Assembly (NCBI GenBank): GCA_036374435.1
Contig: DASUTU010000049.1
Coordinates: 1-36,659, forward strand
Reading direction: 5' to 3'
Length of the DNA stretch: 36,659 bases
Source: CALGFI01 sp036374435
GTDB taxonomy: Bacteria > Actinomycetota > UBA4738 > HRBIN12
Within the stretch, counting starts at the first letter, position 1. The number at the start of each line of letters is the position of its first letter. The notes under the pieces are model-generated. The model made no database searches. It saw only the letters and a program-made list of their open reading frames with translations, and was not told the origin of the DNA. Shown piece by piece: positions 7,220 through 16,057 of this stretch. The translations under genes were made by a program, and so were the position numbers.

Positions 7220-8431
7220 TCAGCCGCGGGATGGACGCAGCGTGCGAAGGTCCACGTCCGGGTCCGCCAGGCGAGCCGGGTCGGGCGTGGCGCCGGCGGC
7301 GATCAGCGGCATGGACCGCCTGGCGTCGCGTTTCCAGTTCATGGTGAACGTGGACACGAGCCGACCGTCCTTCAGGAGGAAGGCCGCGAACGACCGCTCC
7401 TCCAGGCCGCCCCGGATCACCGTCCGGTCCCACTCCGTCGCGAACCCCGACATCTCGATGCGCGTGTCGTACTGGTCGGACCAGAACCAGTGGGGGTCGT
7501 CGAAGATCTCGTTGGCCCCGAGGAGGTTCTTGGCGACGTGATCCCCCATCTTCAGGGCCTTGTCGAAGTGCTCCACCCGGACCAGGCCGAACACGGGATG
7601 GTCGTGGCGCGCCACGTCCCCGATGGCCCACACGCCCTCGACGGAGGTCCGCAGCGACGCGTCCACGAGGATCCCGTTGTCCACCCCGAGGTCGCCGGTC
7701 GCGACGTCGGTGACCGGCTCGACGCCGACGCCGACCACGGCCAGGTCCCCCTCGATGCGCCGGCCGTTCTGGGTCACGACGGCCTCGAATCGCCCGTCGC
7801 CCTCGAACCGCTCGGCGGCGTCGTGGAAGACCATCTCCACCCCGTGATCGCGGTGGAGCGCCGCGATGGCCGAGCCGAGCTCGGAGCCCAGCACCCGTTC
7901 GAGCGGGGTGCCGAAGAACTCCACCACGGTGACCTCGAGCCCGAGTTGTCGCAGCGAGGCCGCCACCTCGGCCCCGATGAACCCCATCCCGACGAGGACC
8001 GCCTTGGACCCCGAGGAGGCCGCCGCCCGGATGGCGTCGGCGTCGGGGGCGAAGCGCAGGTCGAACACCCCCGGAAGGTCGAGCCCCGGCCAGTCGAACC
8101 GCCGGTTCCGGGCGCCGGTCGCGATCACGCACTGCTCGAACGCCACCCGCGTGCCGTCGTCGAGCTCGACCACCCGATCGGCGGCGACCAGCCGCTCTGC
8201 CCGGACCCCCAGTCGCAGGTCCACGTCGTTGTCCGCGTACCAGTCGGGATCCCGGACCAGCTGGTGGTCCGATTCGCCGCGCAGGTACTCCTTGGACAGG
8301 GGTGGGCGCTCGTACGGCGACAGCGTCTCCTGGCCGATCAGGACGACCGGACCGTCGAAGCCCCGATCGCGAAGGGCGCCGGCGGCGGTGGCGCCGGCGA
8401 CGCCCGCGCCGACGATGACGACCGGTCCCAC
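7220..8431 (-). CDS. FAD-dependent ferredoxin reductase (Rieske-linked, BenC/RhlG-like pyridine nucleotide-disulfide fold)
   Basis: A 403-residue NAD(P)H:ferredoxin reductase. The start V-V-I-V-G-A-G-V-A-G-A-T-A-A is an FAD-binding motif at residues about 4-17. P-Y-E-R-P-P-L-S-K-E-Y-L is the hallmark of oxygenase-coupled ferredoxin reductases. A second dinucleotide fold (L-V-G-M-G-F-I-G-A-E-V-A) binds NAD(P)H. G-V-W-A-I-G-D-V-A is the second FAD contact, and a C-terminal reductase domain follows. It passes electrons from NAD(P)H through FAD to a ferredoxin, very likely the Rieske protein encoded just before it. The chosen GTG shares one base with the stop of the Rieske gene. No terminal oxygenase lies nearby, so the final acceptor is unknown. 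Confidence 0.88.
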   Translation of the reverse strand: MGPVVIVGAGVAGATAAGALRDRGFDGPVVLIGQETLSPYERPPLSKEYLRGESDHQLVRDPDWYADNDVDLRLGVRAERLVAADRVVELDDGTRVAFEQCVIATGARNRRFDWPGLDLPGVFDLRFAPDADAIRAAASSGSKAVLVGMGFIGAEVAASLRQLGLEVTVVEFFGTPLERVLGSELGSAIAALHRDHGVEMVFHDAAERFEGDGRFEAVVTQNGRRIEGDLAVVGVGVEPVTDVATGDLGVDNGILVDASLRTSVEGVWAIGDVARHDHPVFGLVRVEHFDKALKMGDHVAKNLLGANEIFDDPHWFWSDQYDTRIEMSGFATEWDRTVIRGGLEERSFAAFLLKDGRLVSTFTMNWKRDARRSMPLIAAGATPDPARLADPDVDLRTLRPSRG

Positions 8432-8745
8432 TACTCGTCGAGCAGCACCTGGAGGCCGCCGTCCTGTTCGCGCACCTCGAAGATGTCCACCGGCTCGGTG
8501 GCGGGACCGCCGACCGCCTCCCCGGTGGTGATGTCGAACTGGCTCCCGTGGCAGGGACACTCGACGATCGCGGCGTCGAGCTCGCCCTCCGCGAGCGAAC
8601 ACTGCTGGTGGGTGCACACATCGTCGAACGCGTGCAGGTCCCCGTCGACGTTGGCGATCGCCACCTGCCGCTCGCCGGCGCCGTACGAGGTGATCTCGCC
8701 GTCTCCGATCTCGCCCGCGGACCCGACCGTGACCCACTCCGCCAT
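8431..8745 (-). CDS. Rieske-type [2Fe-2S] ferredoxin
   Basis: A 104-residue cytosolic Rieske protein. The cluster ligands are visible as C44-T-H46 and C63-P-C-H66, the standard C-x-H...C-x2-H arrangement, followed by G-S-Q-F and, later, G-P-A-T. There is no signal peptide. The size matches soluble ferredoxin components (NirD/BphA3-like) of oxygenase or nitrite-reductase systems rather than respiratory Rieske proteins. The start is supported by a GAGGAGG-type ribosome binding site. It abuts the gene for its probable reductase. Confidence 0.92.
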   Translation of the reverse strand: MAEWVTVGSAGEIGDGEITSYGAGERQVAIANVDGDLHAFDDVCTHQQCSLAEGELDAAIVECPCHGSQFDITTGEAVGGPATEPVDIFEVREQDGGLQVLLDE

Positions 8746-8837
8746 CCCCGGTCCTCCTCGTTCGACTCGGTGCGCCGCAGCCTACCGCAGGTGGTCACGC
8801 CGGCGGCAGCGATCGCCGCCTCGCGCCGGGCGAGGCG

Positions 8838-10094
8838 TCAGGCCCGACGACGCGCCAGGATGTCCGGGGTCAGGTAGCCGATCCCGGCGATCAGGTACAG
8901 GCCGGCGAGGATCAGGAAGCCCCCCCGCAAGTCGATCGGCAACATCGCCGGGATGAGGGCGCCGGCGACCCACGCGAGTTGGAAGAGCACCTCGTACCGG
9001 ACGAACACCCGGCCGTGCGCGCCGCCCGGGGCCAGGCGCTGCATCAGGCTCTGGAACGCCAGTCGTCCCAGCTCCGCCGAGGCCCCGACCACCAGCCCGA
9101 ACACCACCAGCACCGGCAGCGAGAACGCCGCGAACGCCAAGACCGCGCCGATCCCCGCGCCGACCACACACCCGACCACGACGGCCTCCTCCCGGATCGA
9201 CGACGGCAGGCGCGGCGCCAGCAGGTTCCCCAGGAACCCGCCCACCGTCCCCGCTCCGGCCAACACCGCGAACCACCACGTGGGCTCCCCGCTCCGCCGC
9301 AGCGCGAACGCCAGCGCGAACAACAGGAACCCGGTGGCGGCCCGCAGCCCGGAGGCGCCGATGGCCGGGGCGGTCAGCGCCCGGATGGAGCCGGTGCGGG
9401 TGACCTCCGCCAGCCCGCCGGCGACCCGCGGGTTGGGCAGGCGGAGGTTCAGGAACGCGGCGACCGCGTAGACCAGCGCCGCCCCGTACAGGGCCGCCTC
9501 CTCGTCGGCCAGCCGGACGAGCGCGAAGGCAGGCAGTGCCGCCATCGCCGCCCCTCCCACGCCGATCCGTCCCAGCCGGGCGTTCGCCCGCACCAACCCC
9601 TCGTTGGGCCCGGCGTACGCGAGCACCAGCCCGTTCCGCGTGATGGCGTGCACCTTGGCCAGCACGAGCAGCAGGAACGCCGTCGGGTAGAGCAACACCG
9701 TCCCGAACCGCGAGGCCGCGTACAACGCCACGACGGCCCGGCCGGCCGCGGCCGCGAAGGAGATGGCGCGCCGCGGCCCGGCGCGGTCGAGCAGCGGAAC
9801 GAGGACGGGCGCCGCCACCGCCAGCGGCGCCATGGTCAGCGCGAGATAGACGGCGGCGCGGCCGCGAGCCACGCCCGGCTCGACGCTGAAGAAGATGGAG
9901 TTGGCGAGCGCGAACGCCACGAACGTGTCGCCGGCCACGCTCGCGAAATGCGCGAGCCCGTAGCGGTCGAGCGGGTGCTCCGATCGCCACATCCGGCCGA
10001 TCGGCCGCAGGATGGCCTCGATCAGCCCCACCAGGCCGAGGAGGATCAGCTGCCACCAGGGATACCGTCTCGGCCGGGAGTCCTCGACCCGCAC
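8838..10094 (-). CDS. MFS-type membrane transporter of unknown substrate
   Basis: A 418-residue polytopic membrane protein with about 11-12 hydrophobic helices. The start is a GTG giving M-R-V-E-D-S-R-P. Before the helices is a short basic segment containing W-W-Q-L-I-L-L. The loop L-L-D-R-A-G-P-R-R-A resembles MFS motif A, and a later R-R-S-G-E-P-T-W-W segment opens the C-terminal half. No substrate motif is recognisable. It starts 12 bases after the gatB stop and could be co-transcribed with it, but nothing links it to tRNA charging. Confidence 0.75.
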   Translation of the reverse strand: MRVEDSRPRRYPWWQLILLGLVGLIEAILRPIGRMWRSEHPLDRYGLAHFASVAGDTFVAFALANSIFFSVEPGVARGRAAVYLALTMAPLAVAAPVLVPLLDRAGPRRAISFAAAAGRAVVALYAASRFGTVLLYPTAFLLLVLAKVHAITRNGLVLAYAGPNEGLVRANARLGRIGVGGAAMAALPAFALVRLADEEAALYGAALVYAVAAFLNLRLPNPRVAGGLAEVTRTGSIRALTAPAIGASGLRAATGFLLFALAFALRRSGEPTWWFAVLAGAGTVGGFLGNLLAPRLPSSIREEAVVVGCVVGAGIGAVLAFAAFSLPVLVVFGLVVGASAELGRLAFQSLMQRLAPGGAHGRVFVRYEVLFQLAWVAGALIPAMLPIDLRGGFLILAGLYLIAGIGYLTPDILARRRA

Positions 10095-10106
10095 CGGCCC
10101 GCCCGG

Positions 10107-11558
10107 TCAGCTTCCCGCGAGCCGCTCGAGCAGGAGCTCGCGGACCGCCCGGGGGTTCGCGGAGCCACCGGACTTCTTCATCACCTGACCGAGGACGGCG
10201 TTCAGCGCTCCCTCCTTGCCGCGGCGGAACTGCTCGACCGGGCCGGGGTTCTCCGCGATGGCCTCGTCCACCCAGACCTCGAGCGCGGTCGTGTCGGTGA
10301 CCTGGGTCAGGCCGCGCCCGGCCACAACCGAGTCGACCTCGTCGCCCGATCCGACCACGTCCTCCAGGACCTGCTTGGCGCCGGTGGCGCTGATCGTCCC
10401 GTCGCCGACCAGGCGGGCCAGGTCGGCGACGTGGCGGGCCGTCACCTTCGAGTCCGCCAGCTCGATGCCGGCCTTGTTCACGAGCCCGGCCAGGTCCTGG
10501 GTGATCCAGTTCGCCGCGGTGGCGGCGTCGGCCCCCAGCCCCACCGACTCCTCGAACAGGGCGGCGGCCGGGCCGGACGTGGCCAGGATCCGGGCCGGCT
10601 CGGGTCTCAGGCCGAGACTGGACATGTAGCGCTCGCGCCGGGCGGCCGGGAGCTCGGGCAGGGACGACCGGACCGCCTCGATCGTGGCGGCCTCGGGGAC
10701 GAGGGGCGGCAGGTCGGGCTCGGGGAAATACCGATAGTCGAAGGCCTCTTCCTTCGAGCGGAGGGTGTGGGTGGCCCCGGTCTCCTCGTCGAAGTGCCGC
10801 GTCTCCTGGACGAGCGGCGTGCCGGTCTCGAGGGCGGCAAGCTGGCGCTCCTCCTCGAACCGCACCGCGCGCTCGAGCGATCGGATCGAGTTCAGGTTCT
10901 TGATCTCGACCTTGGTCCCCAAGCCGTCGCTGCCGCGAGGCCGGATCGAGATGTTCGCATCGCAGCGGAGCGACCCCTCCTCCATGCGCACGTCGGAGAC
11001 CCCGAGCGCCTCGAGCGTGGCCCGCAGCTCGGACAGGTACACCCGGGCCTCCTCCGCCGAACGAAGGTCCGGCTCGGACACGACCTCGACCAGGGGCACG
11101 CCGGCCCGGTTGTAGTCGACCAGGGCGTAGTCGGCCTGCCCGATGCGCCCGGTCTGCCCGACGTGGGTGGTCTTCCCCGTGTCCTCCTCCATGTGCACCC
11201 TGGTGATGCCGATCCGGCGCTTCCGACCGTCGACGTCGACCTCCAGGTGCCCGTCCACGCACACCGGCAGGTCGTACTGGCTGATCTGGAAGTCCTTCGG
11301 CATATCCGGATAGAAGTAGTTCTTCCGGTGGAACACGCTCGGCTCGATCCGGCAGTCGAGAGCCAGCCCGATCCGCACGATGAAGTCGATGGCCCGCTCG
11401 TTCGGCACCGGCAGGGAGCCCGGGAGCCCCAGACACACCGGACAGACGTTCGAGTTCGGCGGCGCGCCGAACTCGTTCCGGCATCCGCAGAACATCTTGG
11501 TCTCGGTGGAGAGCTCGACGTGGCACTCCAGGCCGATGACGGACTCGTAGTCGGCCAT
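10107..11558 (-). CDS. gatB: Aspartyl/glutamyl-tRNA(Asn/Gln) amidotransferase subunit B
   Basis: GatB recognises mischarged Glu-tRNA(Gln) or Asp-tRNA(Asn) and activates it with ATP, while GatA supplies ammonia. The 483 residues start M-A-D-Y-E-S-V-I-G-L-E-C-H-V-E-L, the family opening. A zinc-type site follows as F-C-G-C...C-P-V-C-L-G-L-P-G-S-L-P (about residues 23-50). Y-F-Y-P-D-M-P-K-D-F-Q-I-S-Q-Y and the tail domain (QNE-like, ending about residue 483) are typical. It is separated from gatA by a plus-strand DMT gene, which breaks the common gatCAB order. A possible minus-strand -10 TACGCT (11568-11573) lies very close to the ATG. Confidence 0.97.
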   Translation of the reverse strand: MADYESVIGLECHVELSTETKMFCGCRNEFGAPPNSNVCPVCLGLPGSLPVPNERAIDFIVRIGLALDCRIEPSVFHRKNYFYPDMPKDFQISQYDLPVCVDGHLEVDVDGRKRRIGITRVHMEEDTGKTTHVGQTGRIGQADYALVDYNRAGVPLVEVVSEPDLRSAEEARVYLSELRATLEALGVSDVRMEEGSLRCDANISIRPRGSDGLGTKVEIKNLNSIRSLERAVRFEEERQLAALETGTPLVQETRHFDEETGATHTLRSKEEAFDYRYFPEPDLPPLVPEAATIEAVRSSLPELPAARRERYMSSLGLRPEPARILATSGPAAALFEESVGLGADAATAANWITQDLAGLVNKAGIELADSKVTARHVADLARLVGDGTISATGAKQVLEDVVGSGDEVDSVVAGRGLTQVTDTTALEVWVDEAIAENPGPVEQFRRGKEGALNAVLGQVMKKSGGSANPRAVRELLLERLAGS

Positions 11559-11600
11559 GACGCGCGAAGCGTACCGAACAGGACCGACCGCCGGGAGGCC

Positions 11601-11645
11601 GGGGGGCTCGAGAAGCGAGCACGATCAGCGCGAGCGTAGCCCCCG
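11601..11645 (+). repeat. Dispersed intergenic repeat, copy 1
   Basis: A unit of about 45 bases bounded by a G-run and a C-run, with core TCGAGAAGCGAGC and GCGCGAGCG. It matches copies at 18991-19032 and 21771-21815 in reverse complement. It lies between gatB and the DMT gene, upstream of gatB. See the other copies. Confidence 0.6.
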
Positions 11646-11749
11646 CGGAGCGAACGAATCTCACGCCGCGGCCCGGGGAAACGTTCGAACCGACGTGGGA
11701 GCCCTCGAAACGGCAGTCCAATTGGCAACCGGCGATCCCGGGTTCGGCA

Positions 11750-11778
11750 GTGACAGGCCCCCGAGCGTTGCCTAAGGT
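11750..11778 (+). promoter_or_regulatory. Sigma-70-type promoter giving a leaderless DMT mRNA
   Basis: GTGACA (11750-11755) and TAAGGT (11773-11778) are 17 bases apart. The ATG at 11786 begins seven bases after the -10 box, where transcription should start. This supports 11786 as the true start rather than the in-frame ATG at 11750, which lies within the promoter itself. Confidence 0.55.
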
Positions 11779-11785
11779 GAGGCGC

Positions 11786-12760
11786 ATGACGGTGCCCGGT
11801 CCATCCACCCACGGCCGGGCGCCGGTCGCCGCCATCTGGACGGCCCTGTGGGCCGTCTACATCATCTGGGGCACCACGTACCTGGCGATCCGCGTCGCCA
11901 ACGAGACGTTGCCGCCGCTGATCGCCGCCGGCATCCGGTTCGCGGTGGCCGGGGCGGTCCTGTACGCGATCGCGGTGCGCCGGGGCGACGTGGTCGGCGA
12001 CCGGCCCGGGCCGGCCCAGTGGAAGGCCGCGGCCATCGTCGGGATCGCGCTCGTGGCCGGCGGCAACGGGCTGGTCGTGCTGGCCGAGCGAACCATCCCC
12101 TCCGGCGTCGCCTCGCTCATCATCGCGCTCGTGCCGCTGTGGATGGTGCTGGTGGACCGCGTGGTGCTCCGCCACCGTGTGGCCCTGCTCACCGTGTTCG
12201 GGCTGGTGCTCGGCTTGGGCGGGGCGGCGATGTTGATCGGGACGACGGCGTTCGACGAGGCCGCGCCGCTGTCGGGGATGCTCGTGTGCGTGCTGGCGAC
12301 GTTGTCGTGGACGAGCGGGTCGCTCTACTCGCGCGACGCCCCCCTCCCGAGGCGCCCGCTGGTCGGAGCCGGCATGGAGATGATGATCGGCGGCGCGGCG
12401 TTGATCGTGTTCGGCGCGTTGCGCGGTGAGATCCCGCTGATCCGGTTCGAGGACTTCTCGATGCACTCGCTGGTGGCGCTCGCCTACCTGATCACCTTCG
12501 GCTCGTGGGTGGGCTTCACCTCGTACGTGTGGCTCCTGCGGAACGCCCGGACGTCGCTCGTCTCCACGTACGCGTACGTGAACCCGGTCGTGGCCGTGTT
12601 CCTCGGCTGGCTGATCCTCGATGAGATCATCACGATCCGGACGATCATCGCCGCAGCCATCATCGTCATCGCCGTGGCCATCATCATCTCCACCGGCGGA
12701 GCGGCCCGGCGCGAGGAGCCGGTCGCGGTCGAGCCCGAACGCGAGGAGGCCGTGGCCTAG
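11786..12760 (+). CDS. EamA/DMT-superfamily transporter
   Basis: A 324-residue membrane protein with about ten helices arranged as two EamA repeats. Each repeat begins with W-G-x-x-Y/F-type segments (I-I-W-G-T-T-Y-L-A-I-R-V near residue 30), and L-A-E-R-T-I-P-S-G-V-A-S-L-I-I-A-L-V-P-L-W and Y-A-Y-V-N-P-V-V-A-V-F-L-G-W are hallmark stretches. Family members export amino acids or other metabolites; the substrate cannot be read from the sequence. The chosen ATG is leaderless according to the promoter just upstream. The gene runs against the gat cluster and shares the four bases CTAG with the end of gatA, each strand reading TAG. It appears inserted between gatA and gatB. Confidence 0.9.
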   Translation: MTVPGPSTHGRAPVAAIWTALWAVYIIWGTTYLAIRVANETLPPLIAAGIRFAVAGAVLYAIAVRRGDVVGDRPGPAQWKAAAIVGIALVAGGNGLVVLAERTIPSGVASLIIALVPLWMVLVDRVVLRHRVALLTVFGLVLGLGGAAMLIGTTAFDEAAPLSGMLVCVLATLSWTSGSLYSRDAPLPRRPLVGAGMEMMIGGAALIVFGALRGEIPLIRFEDFSMHSLVALAYLITFGSWVGFTSYVWLLRNARTSLVSTYAYVNPVVAVFLGWLILDEIITIRTIIAAAIIVIAVAIIISTGGAARREEPVAVEPEREEAVA

Positions 12761-14229
12761 GCCGCGAGCTCGTCCAGGAGCGAGGGCCGAGCGTCGAACC
12801 CGATCGCGGCTTCGAGCACGAACGCGGCCCGCAGCAGCCGGTCCTCCTGGAGCACCGGCGTGGTGAGCTGGAGCCCGACAGGGAGGCCCTGCTCGTCCAG
12901 GCCGCTCGGGATCGAGATCGCCGGCATGCCGGACAGGTTGGCCGGGATCGTGAAGACGTCGTTCAGGTACATGGCCAGCGGGTCGTCGATCTTCGCCCCG
13001 ATGGGGAACGCCGTGGTGGGCGACGTCGGAGAGACCAGGACGTCGTAGTCGCCGAACGCCGCCTCGTAGTCCCGGATGATGAGCGTCCTCACCTTCTGGG
13101 CCTGTCCGTAATACGCCTCGTAGTAGCCGGCCGACAACGCATAGGTGCCGAGCATGATCCGCCGTTTCACCTCGGGACCGAACCCGGCCCCGCGGGTGCG
13201 CGTCATCATCTCGACCGAGTCGCCTCCCTCCACGCGCAGCCCGTACCGCACGCCGTCGTACCGCGCCAGGTTGGAGGACGCCTCCGAGGGCGCGATCAGG
13301 TAATACGCCGAGAGCGCGTAGTCGGTGTGCGGCAGCGATACCTCGCCGACCGAGGCGCCGAGCCCATCGAGCCGGTCCACCGCGGCCTGCACGCTGGCGC
13401 GCACTCCCGGCTCCACGCCTTCGCCGAACGCCTCCCGCACGACGCCGAACCGCAGCCCCGCGATCCCGTCCTCGAGCCCGTCGGTGTAGTCGCGGCGAGC
13501 GGTGTCGAGGCTGGTCGCGTCCATGGGGTCCTTGCTGGCGATGCTCGAGAGCAGCAGCGCGGCGTCGCGCACGCTTCGGGTGAACGTCCCGACGGTGTCG
13601 AGCGAGGACGCGAAGGCGATCAGCCCGTAGCGGCTGATCAACCCGTAGGTCGGCTTGAGCCCCACGACGCCGCAGAGCGACGCCGGCTGCCGCACCGAGC
13701 CGCCGGTGTCGGTGCCGAGCGCCCACACGGCCTCGCCCGCCGCCACGGCCGCGGCGCTTCCGCCGCTCGAACCCCCCGGAACCATCTCGAGGTTCCAGGG
13801 GTTGTGCACGGGTCCGAACGCCGAGTTCTCGTTCGAGGAACCCATCGCGAACTCGTCGCAGTTGGTCTTCCCGAGCAGCACCCCGCCGTCCGCGCTCAGC
13901 CGGTCCCATGCCGTGCAGTCGTACGGCGGGACGTAGGACTCGAGGATCTTCGACCCGCAGGTCGTGCGGACGCCTCGCGTCGACAGAACGTCTTTGAGCG
14001 CGATGGGGATGCCGGCCACCGCCGGCGCCGGGCCGGTCGCCAGCCGCGAGTCCGTCGCGCGAGCCTGGTCCCGCGCCACCTCGTCGGTGCGGGCCAGGAA
14101 CGCCTTCACGCGATCGTCGATCGCTTCGATCCGTTCGAGACACGCCTCCGCGATCTCGGCGCTCGAGATCTCACCGGCGCGGAGCCGCTGGCCGAGCTCG
14201 GTCGCGGTCCGGTCCGAGAGCCCGGTCAC
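12757..14229 (-). CDS. gatA: Glutamyl-tRNA(Gln) amidotransferase subunit A
   Basis: The amidase subunit that frees ammonia from glutamine for the GatB reaction. At 490 residues it has full family length. The catalytic triad is visible: K79 in G-I-P-I-A-L-K-D-V, S154 in P-G-G-S-S-G-G-S and S178 in D-T-G-G-S-V-R-Q-P-A-S, at the same numbers as the well-studied Staphylococcus enzyme. The GTG start overlaps the gatC stop by four bases. The 3' end shares a CTAG with the convergent DMT gene. Confidence 0.97.
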   Translation of the reverse strand: MTGLSDRTATELGQRLRAGEISSAEIAEACLERIEAIDDRVKAFLARTDEVARDQARATDSRLATGPAPAVAGIPIALKDVLSTRGVRTTCGSKILESYVPPYDCTAWDRLSADGGVLLGKTNCDEFAMGSSNENSAFGPVHNPWNLEMVPGGSSGGSAAAVAAGEAVWALGTDTGGSVRQPASLCGVVGLKPTYGLISRYGLIAFASSLDTVGTFTRSVRDAALLLSSIASKDPMDATSLDTARRDYTDGLEDGIAGLRFGVVREAFGEGVEPGVRASVQAAVDRLDGLGASVGEVSLPHTDYALSAYYLIAPSEASSNLARYDGVRYGLRVEGGDSVEMMTRTRGAGFGPEVKRRIMLGTYALSAGYYEAYYGQAQKVRTLIIRDYEAAFGDYDVLVSPTSPTTAFPIGAKIDDPLAMYLNDVFTIPANLSGMPAISIPSGLDEQGLPVGLQLTTPVLQEDRLLRAAFVLEAAIGFDARPSLLDELAA

Positions 14230-14516
14230 TCTACCTCCACGATCCTGGGGACCCGGAACCGGTCGTCCTCGCGTTCGGGCGCGTTGGCGAGGACCTCTTC
14301 GACCGGGAGCGACGGCCGCGGTTCGTCCGGCCGGAGCACGTTCGACCGCGGGATCGCGTACGCGGTGGGTTCGACGTCGGCCGTCGCGACCTCACCCACA
14401 TTCGCGGCGTGATCGAGGATCGCGGCGAGCTGCTCGCGCAGGCGTTCGCGTTCCCGGTCCGTCAGCTCCAGCCGCGCGAGCCGTGCGACGTGGTCGATGT
14501 CGATCTCGACGGGCAT
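14226..14516 (-). CDS. gatC: Aspartyl/glutamyl-tRNA amidotransferase subunit C
   Basis: The small structural subunit that wraps GatA and GatB together. The 96 residues begin M-P-V-E-I-D-I-D-H-V-A-R-L-A-R-L-E-L, the canonical GatC opening. The middle contains L-A-A-I-L-D-H-A, and the tail contains L-R-P-D-E-P followed by the A-P-E...F-R-V-P-R-I-V-E pattern that ends GatC proteins. It is translationally coupled to gatA through a GTGA overlap and begins 23 bases after the HD-GYP gene, so it may share that transcript. Confidence 0.96.
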   Translation of the reverse strand: MPVEIDIDHVARLARLELTDRERERLREQLAAILDHAANVGEVATADVEPTAYAIPRSNVLRPDEPRPSLPVEEVLANAPEREDDRFRVPRIVEVE

Positions 14517-14539
14517 GGCCGCAGTGTAGTGGGTACGCC

Positions 14540-16057
14540 TCAGGCCCCCGGGCCGGCCTCGGGATCCACCGGCATGGGCGGCAACGCGATGTCGTCGTGC
14601 GCCTCCACGTAGCCGTCCGGCGGCGCCTCGGTCGGCGCCGGCTCGTGCACCAGGCCCGGACCAACGTCCGCCGGGGGCGGAAGGTCGAACTGCCCCGATG
14701 CCAGCAGCGACAACATGTCCACCCCCACCTCGAGCGGGTCCACGCTGCGAACGACCGTGTGGCGGAACCGGTCGTCGGGCCCGGTCTCGGCCAGGTCGAG
14801 CTCGACCGGGTCCGCCGCGTTGCCCCTGGCGTCGAGCACCAGCCGCACGATGGGCCGGGCCAGCAGCCGCTCGTGGTTCCGAACGACCACGGCCACCTGG
14901 CCGCTCGCGAGCTCGACCATCGACCCCACCGGGAAGATCCCCACCATCCGCACGAACGTCCGGACGACCCGAGGATCGAACGACCGGCCGGCGCCGGCCT
15001 GGAGCAGGCTCAGCGCCTGCCGCCCCTCCTCCGGCTTGCGATAGGACCGTTTGCTGGTGACGGCATCGAAGCAGTCGGCCACGGCGACGATCCGGGCCGC
15101 GAGGGACGGCGAGCGGCGGCCCGAGAGCGTGGGGTACCCGGAGCCGTCGAACGCCGCGTGGTGTTCGAGCACGGTGGCCACCGCCGGGTGGTAGGCGTTG
15201 CGCGTGGTGATCAGCACCAGGCCGGCGCCGTCCACCGGGTGACGCTGGATGACCCGCCACTGCTCCTCGTCGAGCGTGCCGTCGTACTGCAGGATCTCGG
15301 CCGGGACCTTCACCTTCCCGACGTCGTGCAGCAACCCGCCGATGCCGAGCACGACCGCCTGTTCCCTCGTCAGGCCGATCGCTCGCGCCAGGGCCAGCGA
15401 CAGGCAGCAGACGTTGACCATGTGGTGGTAGGTGTATTCGTCGTACGACTTCACCGTGGTCAGCAGGAGCGCCTGGGCCGGGTCGGTCGCGATGACGTCG
15501 GCGAGGTGTTCGGTGAGCCGGACCGTGGCGTCGAGGTCGGCCGGCCGGCCCGCCAGGAGCCGCGCCGCGGTTTGCCGAAGCAGGTCGAGGCCCACGGCGT
15601 AGCTCTGGAGGAGGTCGGTCATGGTGCCCTCGGACTCCTCGGGCGTGGAGGGGCCGGCCCGGTTCACGCCCACGGCGCCGAGCTCGTTTCGGGCCTCGGG
15701 CTCGCCGGTGAGCAGCCGGAGCAGGGCGTCCATGTCCGTCTCGTCCGGGTTCGGCAGGAACTCCAGGGACTGCACGCTCGCGTCGCCGAAGGACTGGATC
15801 AGCCCGTACAGCGTCAACGACTCCCACGCCAGCAGGGTGGGTCCGAGGTAGAAGTTCCCGTCGGTCACGAACAGGACGGGATCGCCCGCCCGTTCGTCCC
15901 GCAGGCGCAGCACGAGGTCGCGCATGCCGAGCGCCGCCTCCCGGCGTTTGGGGTGCCCCGGCGGATACAGGGCGTAGACCTGGCGTCCGGAGGACATCGC
16001 CCGCAACAGCTCGCGGATCGCCACGACCTCCCGATCCGAGCTCCTTCGTTCGCTCAC
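14540..16057 (-). CDS. HD-GYP phosphodiesterase with LYP-motif N-terminal domain
   Basis: A 505-residue predicted cyclic-dinucleotide phosphodiesterase. Residues about 9-125 form an N-terminal domain with Y-A-L-Y-P-P-G-H-P (28-36), V-T-D-G-N-F-Y-L-G and a Leu-rich end; the neighbouring HEAT-repeat protein carries a similar one. Residues about 200-370 form the HD-GYP domain. E207 and H211, H244-D245 in L-L-H-D-V-G-K, H273 in Q-R-H-P, H299-H300 and D327 in V-A-D occupy the metal-ligand positions of active family members, and D304-G-S-G-Y-P follows. The usual HHE is HHA here and K-P-G is Y-D-G. About 130 residues of PilZ-like or unclassified C-terminal sequence follow, with V-G-S-M-V-E-L-A-S-G-Q-V-A-V-V-V, as in the linker after many HD-GYP domains. 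The start is a GTG overlapping the stop of the HEAT gene. Confidence 0.88.
   Translation of the reverse strand: MSERRSSDREVVAIRELLRAMSSGRQVYALYPPGHPKRREAALGMRDLVLRLRDERAGDPVLFVTDGNFYLGPTLLAWESLTLYGLIQSFGDASVQSLEFLPNPDETDMDALLRLLTGEPEARNELGAVGVNRAGPSTPEESEGTMTDLLQSYAVGLDLLRQTAARLLAGRPADLDATVRLTEHLADVIATDPAQALLLTTVKSYDEYTYHHMVNVCCLSLALARAIGLTREQAVVLGIGGLLHDVGKVKVPAEILQYDGTLDEEQWRVIQRHPVDGAGLVLITTRNAYHPAVATVLEHHAAFDGSGYPTLSGRRSPSLAARIVAVADCFDAVTSKRSYRKPEEGRQALSLLQAGAGRSFDPRVVRTFVRMVGIFPVGSMVELASGQVAVVVRNHERLLARPIVRLVLDARGNAADPVELDLAETGPDDRFRHTVVRSVDPLEVGVDMLSLLASGQFDLPPPADVGPGLVHEPAPTEAPPDGYVEAHDDIALPPMPVDPEAGPGA

Noticed and set aside
8979..11639. 886-codon plus-strand ORF across the MFS and gatB genes
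   Set aside because: Spans two well-supported minus-strand genes and has shadow-type composition.
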